Shown: positions 44,082 to 53,110, counted from the first letter of the stretch. The stretch is 64,000 nucleotides of DNA from Acidobacteriota bacterium (GCA_016125275.1 WGMB01000001.1:248001-312000); one strand, 5' to 3'. Notes: a model not told the origin generated them from the sequence alone. Numbers and translations: made by a program.

Positions 44082-45014
44082 CTACGCGCTTTCGCTCGGC
44101 GCCCCATAGGCCGGAGGGCGGCCTTCGAGGAACGAGCGCAGCTCGGCGGCCGGAAACCGCATGCCAATATAGAACGGTCCGAAGGCGGCGTACAAGGCGC
44201 TGGCTTCGTCGAACCGCATTTCGTAGATGAGCTGCTTGAACACGAGTGGGTCGTCGGCGAACAGGTCGACGCCCCATTCCCAGTCGTCGAAGCCGATCGA
44301 GCCGGAGATGATCTGCTTGACCTTGCCGGCGTAGCGGCGGCCGATGGCGCCGTGGTCGCGCATCATGCGGGCGCGATCCTCGATGGGCGTGGAGTACCAG
44401 TTGTTGCCGTCGGAGCGCTTCTTATCCATGGGATAGAAGCAGACGTAGCGGTTGGCGGGAACGGAGGGATGGAGCCGCGGCAGCATCGCTTGGCGCTGCT
44501 CGGCGAGCTTTTCGGCTTCGGCCGCCACCCAATCCTCCGAACCGGGCTCGACGCCGGCTTCGAGGAGCTGCCGGTAGACCTGCAGAGAGCCTGCGTAGAG
44601 GCCCAGCTCGACGGTCGAGACGTAGGAGGTGGTGGGCTCGAGGAACTCGTTGAGGCAGAGCTGCGAGATGGCGAGCTCCACCTGATTGAGGGCCTCGAAC
44701 GAGCGCCGAAAATGCACCAGGAGCAGGTCGCCCTTGTGGCCCAATTGCGCGAAGACGGCGCTGCCGCCCTCGGGGTGCTGCTCCAAGGCTTCGAACGTAC
44801 GCGCGGCCTCGTCGGCCAGAGCGGCGCGAGCCTCGGCGGAGATCTTCTTGAGCTCGGCCCAGCGCACGCGGAACATCTGGTGCAGTACGGGCGAGCCGTC
44901 GAGAGTCAGCGGGACGGCCGGCGTCTCCGAAGACCGCGCCTGCGGCTTGGCCGGGCCGTGATGGGCCGACGAGGCGGGGAGATGAACGGGCGGCGGCGCA
45001 GCGGTGGAGGACAT
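44082..45014 (-). CDS. hemQ: Coproheme decarboxylase (HemQ, chlorite-dismutase family)
   Basis: A 310-residue protein converting iron-coproporphyrin III to haem b in the coproporphyrin-dependent pathway. Motifs are NRYVCFYPMDKKR with Tyr194 at the catalytic tyrosine position, NNWYSTPIEDRARMMRDHGAIGRRYAG with His221 at the proximal haem-ligand position, and SIGFDDWEWGVDLF. The first 35 residues are a proline/alanine-rich extension not usual in HemQ. The ATG at 45014 is used; a TACTCT box lies ten bases upstream. The upstream membrane-protein gene and the downstream coiled-coil gene are in the same direction. Confidence 0.88.
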   Translation of the reverse strand: MSSTAAPPPVHLPASSAHHGPAKPQARSSETPAVPLTLDGSPVLHQMFRVRWAELKKISAEARAALADEAARTFEALEQHPEGGSAVFAQLGHKGDLLLVHFRRSFEALNQVELAISQLCLNEFLEPTTSYVSTVELGLYAGSLQVYRQLLEAGVEPGSEDWVAAEAEKLAEQRQAMLPRLHPSVPANRYVCFYPMDKKRSDGNNWYSTPIEDRARMMRDHGAIGRRYAGKVKQIISGSIGFDDWEWGVDLFADDPLVFKQLIYEMRFDEASALYAAFGPFYIGMRFPAAELRSFLEGRPPAYGAPSESA

Positions 45015-45096
45015 AGCAGCTCTTAGAGTATCAGCGCCGACTCGGCTTGCAAGCCGGCCGACGGGTCGCTTCTGCCTGGGTTGAGAAGGGCTCGCC

Positions 45097-45837
45097 CTAG
45101 ATGACGCCGCGGCGTCCGCCGCTGCCGACGAAGCGCGGGTCGATGACCTCACGGCGGTCGCGGTGGAACGTGCGCCAACTGTCGAAGACGACCTCGCCGA
45201 CGTAGTAGGCGTCGCGGTTGAGGCTATGGCGCTGGGGAAGCTCTTCCTTGCTGGTCGGGCTCTTGAGCTTCGGGAAGAGAATGAAGTCCAGGTAGGTGAA
45301 GGCGTGGAAGGCTTTGCCCTGGAAGGCGATCTCGGAGAGAGCCTCAGGGCACTCGCGGCGCATCAGCGGGGCGGCCTGCTCGGCGCTGGGGTCCTTGGGC
45401 AACTCGCCGGCGAGCTTGGAGATTTCGGCGAGCTCGCGCTCCACCTCAGCGGCGCCGGCCTCGTCCCAACGATCCTTGCGCTGCTTATAGTCCTTGTAGC
45501 GGAAGCGCGCGAACACCAGCAGCACGAAGCCGACGAACGGGGCCACGAAGGCGGAGAGGAACCCGGCGGACTCCCAACGGGTGGCCAGCACGAAAGCCCA
45601 GTAGCCCAGCAACGCCAAGCCCAACGCGCCCAATGCCAAGTGCAGCGTGAGGTTGGGGCCGGTGACGTAGCGCTGCTTGAAGTTGCGCAGCTCGTCCAGC
45701 GTCGCCTCGACGGCTTCCCGGGCGCGGGCTGCTGCGTAGACAGAGTGCGTCCAGTTGTGGTGCGCCATCGAAGGCGGGTAGTACAGGACGAACAGCTTGT
45801 CGGTAGGGACTTCTTGGCCGGAAATACTGCAGCGCAT
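45097..45837 (-). CDS. Membrane protein of unknown function with two TM segments
   Basis: A 246-residue protein. It opens with MRCSISGQEVPTDKLFVLYYPPS, then residues 25-60 are helical and charged. Two hydrophobic segments follow (about residues 66-86 and 92-112), followed by a basic stretch (RFRYKDYKQRKDRW) on the cytoplasmic side. The C-terminal 110 residues are soluble with FQGKAFHAFTYLDFILFPKLKSP. No family was recognised. Its 3' end is 82 bases from the HemQ start. Its start codon lies 64 bases after the end of the TonB-like gene, so all these may be one transcript. Confidence 0.65.
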   Translation of the reverse strand: MRCSISGQEVPTDKLFVLYYPPSMAHHNWTHSVYAAARAREAVEATLDELRNFKQRYVTGPNLTLHLALGALGLALLGYWAFVLATRWESAGFLSAFVAPFVGFVLLVFARFRYKDYKQRKDRWDEAGAAEVERELAEISKLAGELPKDPSAEQAAPLMRRECPEALSEIAFQGKAFHAFTYLDFILFPKLKSPTSKEELPQRHSLNRDAYYVGEVVFDSWRTFHRDRREVIDPRFVGSGGRRGVI

Positions 45838-45900
45838 CGCGATGCGGGCTGCCCTCAGCCCAACTCGCAGGATATCACAGCCCTGGCGGCTCGGCCCGTT

Positions 45901-47442
45901 CTATCGCAAGGGGATGCCGAACAGGGCTTCCACGGCCACGGCTCGTCCATCCCGAAACGCGGGGTGAAACTCCCACGATTGCAGGTTGGCCATGACGAGG
46001 TTGTCGGTGGCCGGGTCGACGCCGGAAATGATGCGCATCTCGGTCAGCTCGCCCTGCTCGGTGACGCTGGCATAAACCACGATGCGCGGCGGCAGCTCGG
46101 CGGTGGGCCGGTCGGAGAAGTCCAGCCCGAGCGGGGCTTTGTGGAAGGCGAAGGGCGGGTCGAGGCTCTTGCGGGAGAGCACCCGGATGACGTCGCCATT
46201 CTGTTCCAGGCTCTCGCGGCGGTCGGCGGGGACGCAGACTTGCAGGACCCACTTCTTCTGGAATCCGGGCGCCTCGACGTAGACGGTGTAGACGGGATTG
46301 CCCGTGAGCACGTCGGCCGCTTCTGGGATCGCGCCGGCTTCGTTGGAGACGACGATGATGCCGTGGAGCCTGCGAGGCACCGCGCCGCGGCCGAGGTAGC
46401 CGCGGCCGAAGCCTTCGCCGCCGTCGCCGTTGGTTCCCGCTTCGGCCCCGTCGCCGGCTCCCTTGCCGGTTCCGGCGCCGGCGCCGGAGCCGAAGAAGGG
46501 CCCGAAGGCGCTGCCTTGCAGAGCGGCTCCCAAGGCCAGCGCGGAGGCGTCGCCCTCATCGCCGGCCAGCAGGCTTCCCCAGCCCTCGTCGCCCAGCTCG
46601 CCCAGCGACGGCGTGTCGCCCAGCTCCGCCAGAGCGGGCGTGAGCACGCGCGGCACTTCCATGTCGGAGGGCAGCGTGGGGAGGCCTTCGCTCACGGGCA
46701 GGCTGGGGGCGGGTACGGCCAGCTCGGCCAGGGCGGGGACTCCGGGATTGGGCAGGGCCTTGGGGTCGGGCGTCGAAAACTCCCAGGCCACGTCGATCTG
46801 CGTGGCGCCGGGCTGGACGCGGGGAAGCTGGAGCTGGATCTCCTGCGCGGCGGCGATCTCCGCCAGGCTCGTGGGTCCGGGCTGGTGGCGTTCCGGCAAC
46901 ACGATCTCGAAGCGGGGCGGCTCGGGCTGGGTCTCGGGAGCGTCGGGCTCTTCGCCCTTGCCGCCGGGATCGACGCTGAGCTTGGGCGCCTCCTTGCGGT
47001 TGCCCGCGCCGATGTCGTTGACCAGGCCGTCGAGAGGCGCCAGAGCCTCCAGGGGGGGCTCGTCGCGGGAGTGCCTGCGGCGCAGGTCCGGCGGCAGGCG
47101 CAGGGGCTCTTCCTTCATCTTGAACTGCACGATGACCATGTCGTAGCGGTTCAGGTTGAAGGGCAGGCTGTTGGGGTAGAGCAGTTGCAGCCAGGGCACC
47201 AGCGCAATCAGGAACAGGTGCGCGAACAGGGCCCCCAGAAAGGGAAGTTGGCGCGTCGAGCGGTCCAACGGCAGGTTGGCGAAGAGCTCGTCGGAACCCG
47301 CCGCGGAGTCGCCGCGCCGGAACCGAACTCTTTCTTGGATCTCGCGCGGCCGGGCCAGCACGAACAGCACGGACAGCAGAATGCCTGCCGACGCCAGACC
47401 GAGGAAGAAGTCCTGGGCGGGGATTTCCGGGAGCGCTTGCAT
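45901..47442 (-). CDS. TonB-like protein with two membrane segments and Pro/Glu-rich linker
   Basis: A 513-residue protein. Two hydrophobic segments near the N-terminus (about residues 12-30 and 66-86) precede a long acidic/proline-rich, low-complexity region (about residues 100-350, with Gly-Gly repeats at GAGAGTGKGAGDGAEAG). The end resembles a TonB C-terminal domain: VYASVTEQGELTEMRII followed by NLQSWEFHPAFRDGRAVAVEAL. This layout suggests an energy transducer or its relative. It has an SD-like AAGGGTGG. It differs from the classic TonB at 18943. Confidence 0.7.
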   Translation of the reverse strand: MQALPEIPAQDFFLGLASAGILLSVLFVLARPREIQERVRFRRGDSAAGSDELFANLPLDRSTRQLPFLGALFAHLFLIALVPWLQLLYPNSLPFNLNRYDMVIVQFKMKEEPLRLPPDLRRRHSRDEPPLEALAPLDGLVNDIGAGNRKEAPKLSVDPGGKGEEPDAPETQPEPPRFEIVLPERHQPGPTSLAEIAAAQEIQLQLPRVQPGATQIDVAWEFSTPDPKALPNPGVPALAELAVPAPSLPVSEGLPTLPSDMEVPRVLTPALAELGDTPSLGELGDEGWGSLLAGDEGDASALALGAALQGSAFGPFFGSGAGAGTGKGAGDGAEAGTNGDGGEGFGRGYLGRGAVPRRLHGIIVVSNEAGAIPEAADVLTGNPVYTVYVEAPGFQKKWVLQVCVPADRRESLEQNGDVIRVLSRKSLDPPFAFHKAPLGLDFSDRPTAELPPRIVVYASVTEQGELTEMRIISGVDPATDNLVMANLQSWEFHPAFRDGRAVAVEALFGIPLR

Positions 47443-47637
47443 ACCACCCTTAAGAGGAGTTTTCGGATGCTGTCACCTGCCAGTTTAGGGACGGCCGTAC
47501 TGCGACGACGTCAGTCTGAAGCCTTAGTGCGGGCTAGGGTTGGTCGGTTCGCCCACAGTTTTGTTGCCTATGGGCTGCGCTGGGACTGCCGGGACCGTCG
47601 CTTGAAGGGGCACGGAAGACGGCGCGGAAGACAAAGA

Positions 47638-47674
47638 GAAGCGCCGCTTCGAGACGAGCTCGAAGCGGCGCTTC
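47638..47674 (-). terminator. Intrinsic terminator with a perfect 16-bp stem
   Basis: GAAGCGCCGCTTCGAG (47638-47653) pairs perfectly with 47659-47674 around a five-base loop. On the minus strand it follows the stop of the coiled-coil gene (47698) by 23 bases and is followed by a T-rich tract (TCTCTTTGTC). It separates that gene from the TonB-like gene; the rest of the 255-base gap shows nothing definite. Confidence 0.75.
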
Positions 47675-47697
47675 CCGTGCACCAGGGTAGAGAAAAC

Positions 47698-48624
47698 TCA
47701 GGGCTTGTCGTTGGCGGCCCGGCGAGGCTCGTCGTCGAGCGGCGTCGCCAGGTAGCCGGAAATGTGGTTCTTCTCCATCTTGTTGACCACGATCTCGTAG
47801 GGGATCTTGGAACCGATGACGTAGAACTGGACCGGCTCGAGCAGCGACTTGTTCTTCTTCTCGATGGTCTTGTCGTCGGCCATCACTTCCAGCGTGTAGA
47901 GACCCTTCTTGTCGTTGGTGTCACGCAGGCGGAGTTGGATGCGGCCAACCTTCTGGGGCTCCTTGGTCTTGCGGATGCTGAACTCGAAGTAGTTGCGTTG
48001 GCCGAGCCGCTTGAGGGCCTCGAGCTCGCCGGAGTTGGTGGCGATCAGGCCGCTCTGCACGCCGAGGTCGCCGCGGACGGTCTTGAGGTCGGCGACGGCC
48101 TTCTCGAGCTCGGCTTGGGCTTCGGTCAGCTCGGTCTTGACGGTGTCCACCCGGCCCGACAAGGCGCCGACCTTGCTGTCGGTCTGGGAGGCGACTTGAT
48201 TGAGCTCAGTGATCTTGCCGCCGACCTCGGCCAGCGCCTGCTGGTGCTGGGTCTTGGTCTGCTCGATCTCCTTGGCGAGGCTGGTGGTGCGTCCCAGCAC
48301 GCGCTGCTCGACCTGAGAAGCCTTCTGGTCGATCTTGCTTTCCGCTTCCTGCACCATGCCACGCACTTCCTGCACGCTGGTGTCGACGACGCGGGAGGTG
48401 CGGTTGACCGAGCCCTCGAGTTGGGCGATCTGCTCCGACATCGTCTGGAACTGCGCGGCCATGTCCGTCTTGGTGTTGCGCAGCTCCATGTACAAATACA
48501 GCGTGGCGCCGATCAGCACGGCGATCAGGGCCAGCAAGACAATAGCCACCGGCGGAACGGAGGCTTGGCCGGCGCGTCCGGTCAGGGTACGGCGGCGGGA
48601 ATCGGGTGTAAGTTCGCGAGTCAT
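47698..48624 (-). CDS. Single-pass membrane protein with extended coiled coil
   Basis: A 308-residue protein with a basic cytoplasmic N-terminus (SRRRTLTGRAGQ), one membrane segment (about residues 24-45), then about 165 residues of heptad-repeat coiled coil, and a globular C-terminal domain of about 90 residues (FEFSIRKTKEPQKVGRIQLRLRDTNDKKGLYTLEVMADDKTI, read in parts) rich in lysine and beta-type residues. No family name was recognised. It has an AGAGGTAGAG site before the ATG and a strong terminator after it, so it is a separate transcription unit. Divergent to the glycosyltransferase gene. Confidence 0.72.
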   Translation of the reverse strand: MTRELTPDSRRRTLTGRAGQASVPPVAIVLLALIAVLIGATLYLYMELRNTKTDMAAQFQTMSEQIAQLEGSVNRTSRVVDTSVQEVRGMVQEAESKIDQKASQVEQRVLGRTTSLAKEIEQTKTQHQQALAEVGGKITELNQVASQTDSKVGALSGRVDTVKTELTEAQAELEKAVADLKTVRGDLGVQSGLIATNSGELEALKRLGQRNYFEFSIRKTKEPQKVGRIQLRLRDTNDKKGLYTLEVMADDKTIEKKNKSLLEPVQFYVIGSKIPYEIVVNKMEKNHISGYLATPLDDEPRRAANDKP

Positions 48625-48774
48625 TCTCTACCTCTGTGATTCCGAACGGCTTGTTGGGCCATTCTACTCCGAATAGACGCACAAACGCCCATGGAGGGTT
48701 TCGCTGAGGTCTCCTGCGAGAAAAGGCGGAGCGGCCCTAATTTCGTTACACTCGGGAATCGGCTTGCTCGCTCC

Positions 48775-49746
48775 ATGTCCGACGCTCCCACGCTCAGCTA
48801 TTCCGTCGTCATTCCGGTGCACAACGAAGAGGCGGACGTGCAGGAGTTGGCCCGCCGAACCCTGGAGCAGTTGGGCCCGTCGTGCGAGCTGATTTTCGTC
48901 GATGACGGCTCGACGGATGCGACCTGGCAGCGGCTGCTGGAGATCGCCGAGCCGGATCGCGTGCGCCTGATCCGGTTCCGGCGGAACTTCGGCAAGGCGG
49001 CGGCCTTGATGGCGGGCTTCGCGGTGACCCGCGGCGGCATCGTCTTCACGCTCGACGGCGACCTGCAGGACGACCCGGCCGAGATTCCGCGGTTTCTGGA
49101 ACAGATGACCAAGGGCTACGGCTTGGTCACCGGCTACAAGAAGAAGCGCCACGATCCGGTGACAAAGGTCATTGCCTCGCGCATCTTCAACTTCGTGGTG
49201 CGCAAGTTGACCAAGCTCGACCTGCACGACATGAACTGCGGCTTCAAGTGCTTTCAAGGGGACTTGGCGCGCCGCCTGCGGATTCGCGGCGAGCTGCACC
49301 GCTTCATCCCGGCGATGGTGGCCGCCGAGGGCTACGCCGTGGGCGAGATCGAGGTGCGCCACCAGGCCCGCAAGCACGGCCGCTCGAAGTATGGCGCCAG
49401 CCGCCTGTTCAAAGGCTTCGTCGACCTGATTACCGTGATGCTGCTGACGGAGTATCGCCAGCGCCCGGCGCACGGTTTCGGCTGGGCGGCGCTGGCGTGC
49501 CTGGCGCTCTCGGCGCTGACGGGCCTGCTGGCGGCGGGGCTGCGTGCCGGCGGGTTGGAGCCGCATTGGGGCGCGAGCTACTTTCCGCTGGGGCTGATGG
49601 GCTGGGCGCTGGGGCTGAAGGCGTTGTTCTTCGGACTGACAGCGGTGGTGTTGCTGGCCGCCGGATGGGTGGCCGAGATCGTGATCACGCGGCCGCTGGA
49701 GCTCGATCCCTCCGCGCAGTACGTCGTCGAGGACCGCCTTGATTAG
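48775..49746 (+). CDS. Polyprenyl-phosphate glycosyltransferase, GT2 (GtrB/DPM1-like) with two TM segments
   Basis: A 323-residue GT2 enzyme. It begins SVVIPVHNEEADVQEL, has the metal-binding FVDDGSTDAT near residue 48 and TLDGDLQDDPAEI near 95, and MNCGFKCF near 160. Two hydrophobic segments lie at the C-terminus (about residues 240-262 and 275-300). This layout matches enzymes that load a sugar onto polyprenyl phosphate. The acceptor is inferred. The start at ATG 48775 skips an upstream in-frame ATG. The next gene overlaps by eight bases, suggesting joint function in envelope glycolipid or export. Confidence 0.88.
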   Translation: MSDAPTLSYSVVIPVHNEEADVQELARRTLEQLGPSCELIFVDDGSTDATWQRLLEIAEPDRVRLIRFRRNFGKAAALMAGFAVTRGGIVFTLDGDLQDDPAEIPRFLEQMTKGYGLVTGYKKKRHDPVTKVIASRIFNFVVRKLTKLDLHDMNCGFKCFQGDLARRLRIRGELHRFIPAMVAAEGYAVGEIEVRHQARKHGRSKYGASRLFKGFVDLITVMLLTEYRQRPAHGFGWAALACLALSALTGLLAAGLRAGGLEPHWGASYFPLGLMGWALGLKALFFGLTAVVLLAAGWVAEIVITRPLELDPSAQYVVEDRLD

Positions 49747-50677
49747 GAACCTGGCCAGGGTCCTCAAGCTGTTGGTTCCGTTGGTCATCGCCTACTTCGT
49801 GGGCAAGGTGATCCACGCCAACTGGGAGCAGGTGCGGACCGCCGAGTGGCAGTTTTCGCCGCTGCATCTCATCGGCTCGTTCGTGCTGTGCTCGGGCTGG
49901 TTCCTGTTCCGGCCGCTGGGTTGGAACGTGATCCTGAACCGCTTTGGCCGTGACGTGCCCTACGGCGCCGTCTACAGGGTCTATCGGCAGAGCGAGTTGA
50001 GCCGGTACGTGCCGGGCGCTGTGTGGCAGTTCGTCAGCCGCATCTACTTGATCAAGCGCTGGCACGTGACGGCTTCAGCCTGCATGGCCGCCACGATCGT
50101 GGATCTGGTGCTGGCGACGCTGGCTTGCCTGATTCCCGCCTCGTGGACGCTGCTGGACGCCTTTCCGGGCATGCAGGGCTACCACCAGGCGCTGCTCATC
50201 GGATTCCCCGTGGCGTCGGTGGCGGTGGTGCATCCGACGATCTTCAACGCTTGGGCGGGCTTCTTGGCGAATCGGTTGCGCCAGCCCTGGACGCCGTTGC
50301 AGATCCGCTGGCCGATGCTGCTGGGGATCTGGTTGATGTACGTGGTCGGCTGGGTGATGCTGTGCGCCGGAGTGGCGATGTTCGCGCGCGGGATTCTGTC
50401 GCTCGGGTCGGTGGGCCCCATGCTGCTGGGCTCGAGCTACGCGGTGGCTTGGCTGATCGGCACGCTGACGATGATTGCGCCGGCGGGCATGGGCGTGCGC
50501 GAGGGCGCCATGGGGCTGATGCTGAGCCGCTTCATGGCTGAGGGCCCGGCCTTCACGCTGGCCGTCGGCGTGCGGTTCTGGGTGCTGCTGGTGGAGCTGT
50601 GCTGGGTAGGGCTGGGCGCGCTGTTTCCGCAGCCGGAGCCTCCGGAAACGCCGGATGGAGAAGCCGAAGGCGCCTAG
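49739..50677 (+). CDS. Lysylphosphatidylglycerol synthase TM-region-like (UPF0104) membrane protein
   Basis: A 312-residue polytopic protein with about seven to eight membrane segments. It shows QSELSRYVPGAVWQFVSR near residue 90 and APAGMGVREGAMGLML near 255, the pattern of the UPF0104/LPG_synthase_TM family (flippase-like or lipid-modifying). It begins TTG at 49739, eight bases inside the glycosyltransferase gene. Its role in lipid-linked sugar handling is inferred from that coupling. Confidence 0.8.
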   Translation: MIRNLARVLKLLVPLVIAYFVGKVIHANWEQVRTAEWQFSPLHLIGSFVLCSGWFLFRPLGWNVILNRFGRDVPYGAVYRVYRQSELSRYVPGAVWQFVSRIYLIKRWHVTASACMAATIVDLVLATLACLIPASWTLLDAFPGMQGYHQALLIGFPVASVAVVHPTIFNAWAGFLANRLRQPWTPLQIRWPMLLGIWLMYVVGWVMLCAGVAMFARGILSLGSVGPMLLGSSYAVAWLIGTLTMIAPAGMGVREGAMGLMLSRFMAEGPAFTLAVGVRFWVLLVELCWVGLGALFPQPEPPETPDGEAEGA

Positions 50678-50737
50678 CGCGGAGGCCTTTGCGGCCCGTG
50701 CTAGGATGTCGTCGATCGGGACGCCGCAGGGACCTGG

Positions 50738-52411
50738 ATGCAGATGCGCCTGACTTTGGTCTTGGTCCTCGCCGGCGCCGTCGCTCTGTCCATTCCAGTC
50801 GCCGCTTGGGGGCAGTTTCCGTCTCGAAGGAGACTGCCGCGCCCGTCGCCGTCGATGCCGACGGCGGGGTCGGAGAGCGCCCCGCGAGGCGTCGACGGCC
50901 TGGACCCGGTTCTCGAAAACCCCGAGCAAGGCGCGGCGCGGACGATGCTGCGGTCGTCGGTGGCGTCGGCCTACGCCGATGGCGTCTCTGCTCCGTCCGG
51001 GGCCGATCGACCAGCCGCGCGCGCGGTCAGCAACATCGTGGTCGCCGAGCCGGAGGCGATCCCCAACGAGGCGAACGCCAGCTCGTTCCTGTGGCAATGG
51101 GGCCAGTTTCTGGACCACGACTTGGACTTGGTGGAGACCTCGGCGACCGAGACGTTCGACGCGCCGGTTCCGGCGGGCGACCCGTGGTTCGACCCCTCGG
51201 GAACCGGCCTTGCGGTGATTCCCCTGTTCCGTTCGCTCTATGATCCGGCGACCGGGAACGAACCGGGAAGTCCCCGGCGGCAGCTCAATGATGTGACGGC
51301 CTTCATCGACGCCTCGAACGTTTACGGCAGCAGCGCCGAGCGGGCCTCCGTGCTGCGGGCGCCGGACGACTCGGGAGGGCTGCTGACCAGCCCCCGGGGC
51401 ATGTTGCCCTACAACACGATGGGCATGCCCAACGGCGGCGGCAGCGGCGAGGAGCTGTTCGTGGCCGGCGATGTGCGCGCCAATGAGCAGATCGGCCTGA
51501 CGGCATTGCACACGCTGTTCGTGCGGGAGCACAACCGGCTGGCGCGGATGATTCGGGCCGCGGACGCCTCCCTGAGCGGCGACGCCGTCTATGAGCGCGC
51601 TCGCGCTCTAGTGGCGGCGGAGATGCAGATCATCACGTACAAGGAGTTTCTGCCCATTCTGCTGGGGGCGGGCGCCTTGCGGCCCTACGAAGGGTTTCGG
51701 CCGGACGTGGACGCCTCCATTGCGAACCTGTTTGCGACCGCGGCCTACCGCTTCGGCCACAGCATGCTCAACGAGAAGCTGCTGCGGCTGGAACGCGACG
51801 GCTCGGAGAGCGCGGCGGGCCATCTGCCGCTGGCGGAATCGTTCTTCAACCCGGTGCGGCTGACCGAGGAGGGCGGTCTGGAGCCGATTCTGCGCGGGCT
51901 GGCTTGGCAGCGGGCGCGGCGCATCGATCCCTACGTGACCGACGCGGTGCGCAACTTCCTGTTCGGGCCGCCGGGCGCGGGCGGCTTCGATTTGGCGACG
52001 CTGAACATTCAGCGCGGCCGCGACCACGGGCTGCCGGACTACAACACGGTGCGGCGCGAGCTGGGGCTGGCGCCGAAGACCAGCTTTGCCGCCATCAGCG
52101 GCGAACCGGTGATTCAGCGGCGCTTGGAAGAGGCTTATGGGACCGTGGACCGCATCGACCCCTGGGTGGGCGGGCTGGCCGAAGATCACGTGGCCGGCGC
52201 GCTGGTGGGCGAGCTGATTCGGACGGTGTTGACGGATCAGTTCGAGCGGCTGCGGGACGGTGACCGCTGCTGGTACGAGAGCTTCTTCGATGAGGCGACG
52301 GCGCGGCAGCTCGAGCGGATGCGCCTGAGCGACATCATTCGCATGAACACGATGATCGAGGGCGAAGTTCCCGACGACGTGTTCCATGCGCCTGCGGGGG
52401 CGCCGTTCTGA
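50738..52411 (+). CDS. Exported animal-type haem peroxidase
   Basis: A 557-residue secreted peroxidase of the animal (peroxidasin/myeloperoxidase) superfamily. A Sec signal ends near AAWGQ. The distal haem motif is WGQFLDHDLD with Gln123 and His127, a catalytic arginine lies in LFVREHNRLA near residue 260, and the proximal histidine lies in AYRFGHSMLNE near 345. NIQRGRDHGLPDYN near 425 and FIDASNVYGSS near 190 are also diagnostic. It would use hydrogen peroxide to oxidise halides or organics outside the cytoplasm. The kinase-like gene begins inside its stop codon. Confidence 0.95.
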   Translation: MQMRLTLVLVLAGAVALSIPVAAWGQFPSRRRLPRPSPSMPTAGSESAPRGVDGLDPVLENPEQGAARTMLRSSVASAYADGVSAPSGADRPAARAVSNIVVAEPEAIPNEANASSFLWQWGQFLDHDLDLVETSATETFDAPVPAGDPWFDPSGTGLAVIPLFRSLYDPATGNEPGSPRRQLNDVTAFIDASNVYGSSAERASVLRAPDDSGGLLTSPRGMLPYNTMGMPNGGGSGEELFVAGDVRANEQIGLTALHTLFVREHNRLARMIRAADASLSGDAVYERARALVAAEMQIITYKEFLPILLGAGALRPYEGFRPDVDASIANLFATAAYRFGHSMLNEKLLRLERDGSESAAGHLPLAESFFNPVRLTEEGGLEPILRGLAWQRARRIDPYVTDAVRNFLFGPPGAGGFDLATLNIQRGRDHGLPDYNTVRRELGLAPKTSFAAISGEPVIQRRLEEAYGTVDRIDPWVGGLAEDHVAGALVGELIRTVLTDQFERLRDGDRCWYESFFDEATARQLERMRLSDIIRMNTMIEGEVPDDVFHAPAGAPF

Positions 52412-53091
52412 GCCCCGGGGCGGAGCCGCCTCGGATCGGCCGCTACGAGGTCCTGGAGGCCTTGCCCGGTGCGGACGGCCGGTCGCTGTATCGGGTCCGC
52501 GATCCCTTTTTGGAGCGGGAGGCGCTGCTGGAGGCCTGGGAGGCTTCCGAAGGCGCTGGGCGGTTGGAGGTTCTGCGGCCATACCTGCGTTTGGGGCGGG
52601 CCCGCGTCGCCGAGATTTTCGAGATGCGGGCGGACGGCGAGGGAGCCTACTTGGTCAGCCGTCTGCCACGGGGAGAATCCCTCGCGCGCCGGCTCGCGGC
52701 GGCCTGGGCGCCGAATCCCGACGGCGTGGTCCGCCTGCTGGAGCAGACGGCGGAGGCGCTGAACCAGGCGCACCGAGCCGGGCTGGCGCATGGGGCGCTC
52801 GGGCCGTCGTGTATCGTGCTCGACGAGCGGGACGACACGGTGGTGACCGATTTCTGGGGCGCCGCCTCGCGGGGCGTTGCGCCGTCGCCGGGTGACGACC
52901 AAGCCGCGCTGGCGCGGCTGGCGGCGGAATTGCTGCGAGCTTGCGAGACAGAGCATCGCGTGAGCGCGGAGAGTTGGCGGGCGCTCGAGACGCCTTTCGC
53001 CGGCGGCTGCGGTGACTGGGTTCTGACTTTGCGGGACGCGCTCACGCCGCCGCCTCCGCCGCCGGTCCCCGTGCCCGGAACCAACGCCTGA
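52408..53091 (+). CDS. Small kinase-fold protein lacking catalytic residues (pseudokinase)
   Basis: A protein of about 227 residues. Homology to Ser/Thr kinases begins at IGRYEVLEALPGADG (compare IGRYEILEELGRGGMG). The ATP-lysine is absent in REALLEAW, the catalytic loop reads HGALGPSCIVLD instead of HRDxKPxN, and the metal motif reads DFW instead of DFG. It ends in a proline run. There is no ATG, GTG or TTG between the upstream in-frame stop (52291) and 52462, yet homology starts before 52462. CTG at 52408, inside the peroxidase stop (CTGA), is the likely start; TTG 52462 is the alternative. Confidence 0.65.
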   Translation: MSPGAEPPRIGRYEVLEALPGADGRSLYRVRDPFLEREALLEAWEASEGAGRLEVLRPYLRLGRARVAEIFEMRADGEGAYLVSRLPRGESLARRLAAAWAPNPDGVVRLLEQTAEALNQAHRAGLAHGALGPSCIVLDERDDTVVTDFWGAASRGVAPSPGDDQAALARLAAELLRACETEHRVSAESWRALETPFAGGCGDWVLTLRDALTPPPPPPVPVPGTNA

Positions 53092-53110
53092 ACGGGTGCG
53101 GAAAAGGCGA

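Noticed and set aside
45163-48639. A 1158-residue open frame on the plus strand
   Set aside because: It runs antisense through four well-supported minus-strand genes, has the composition of a third-position GC shadow, and shows no recognisable motif.
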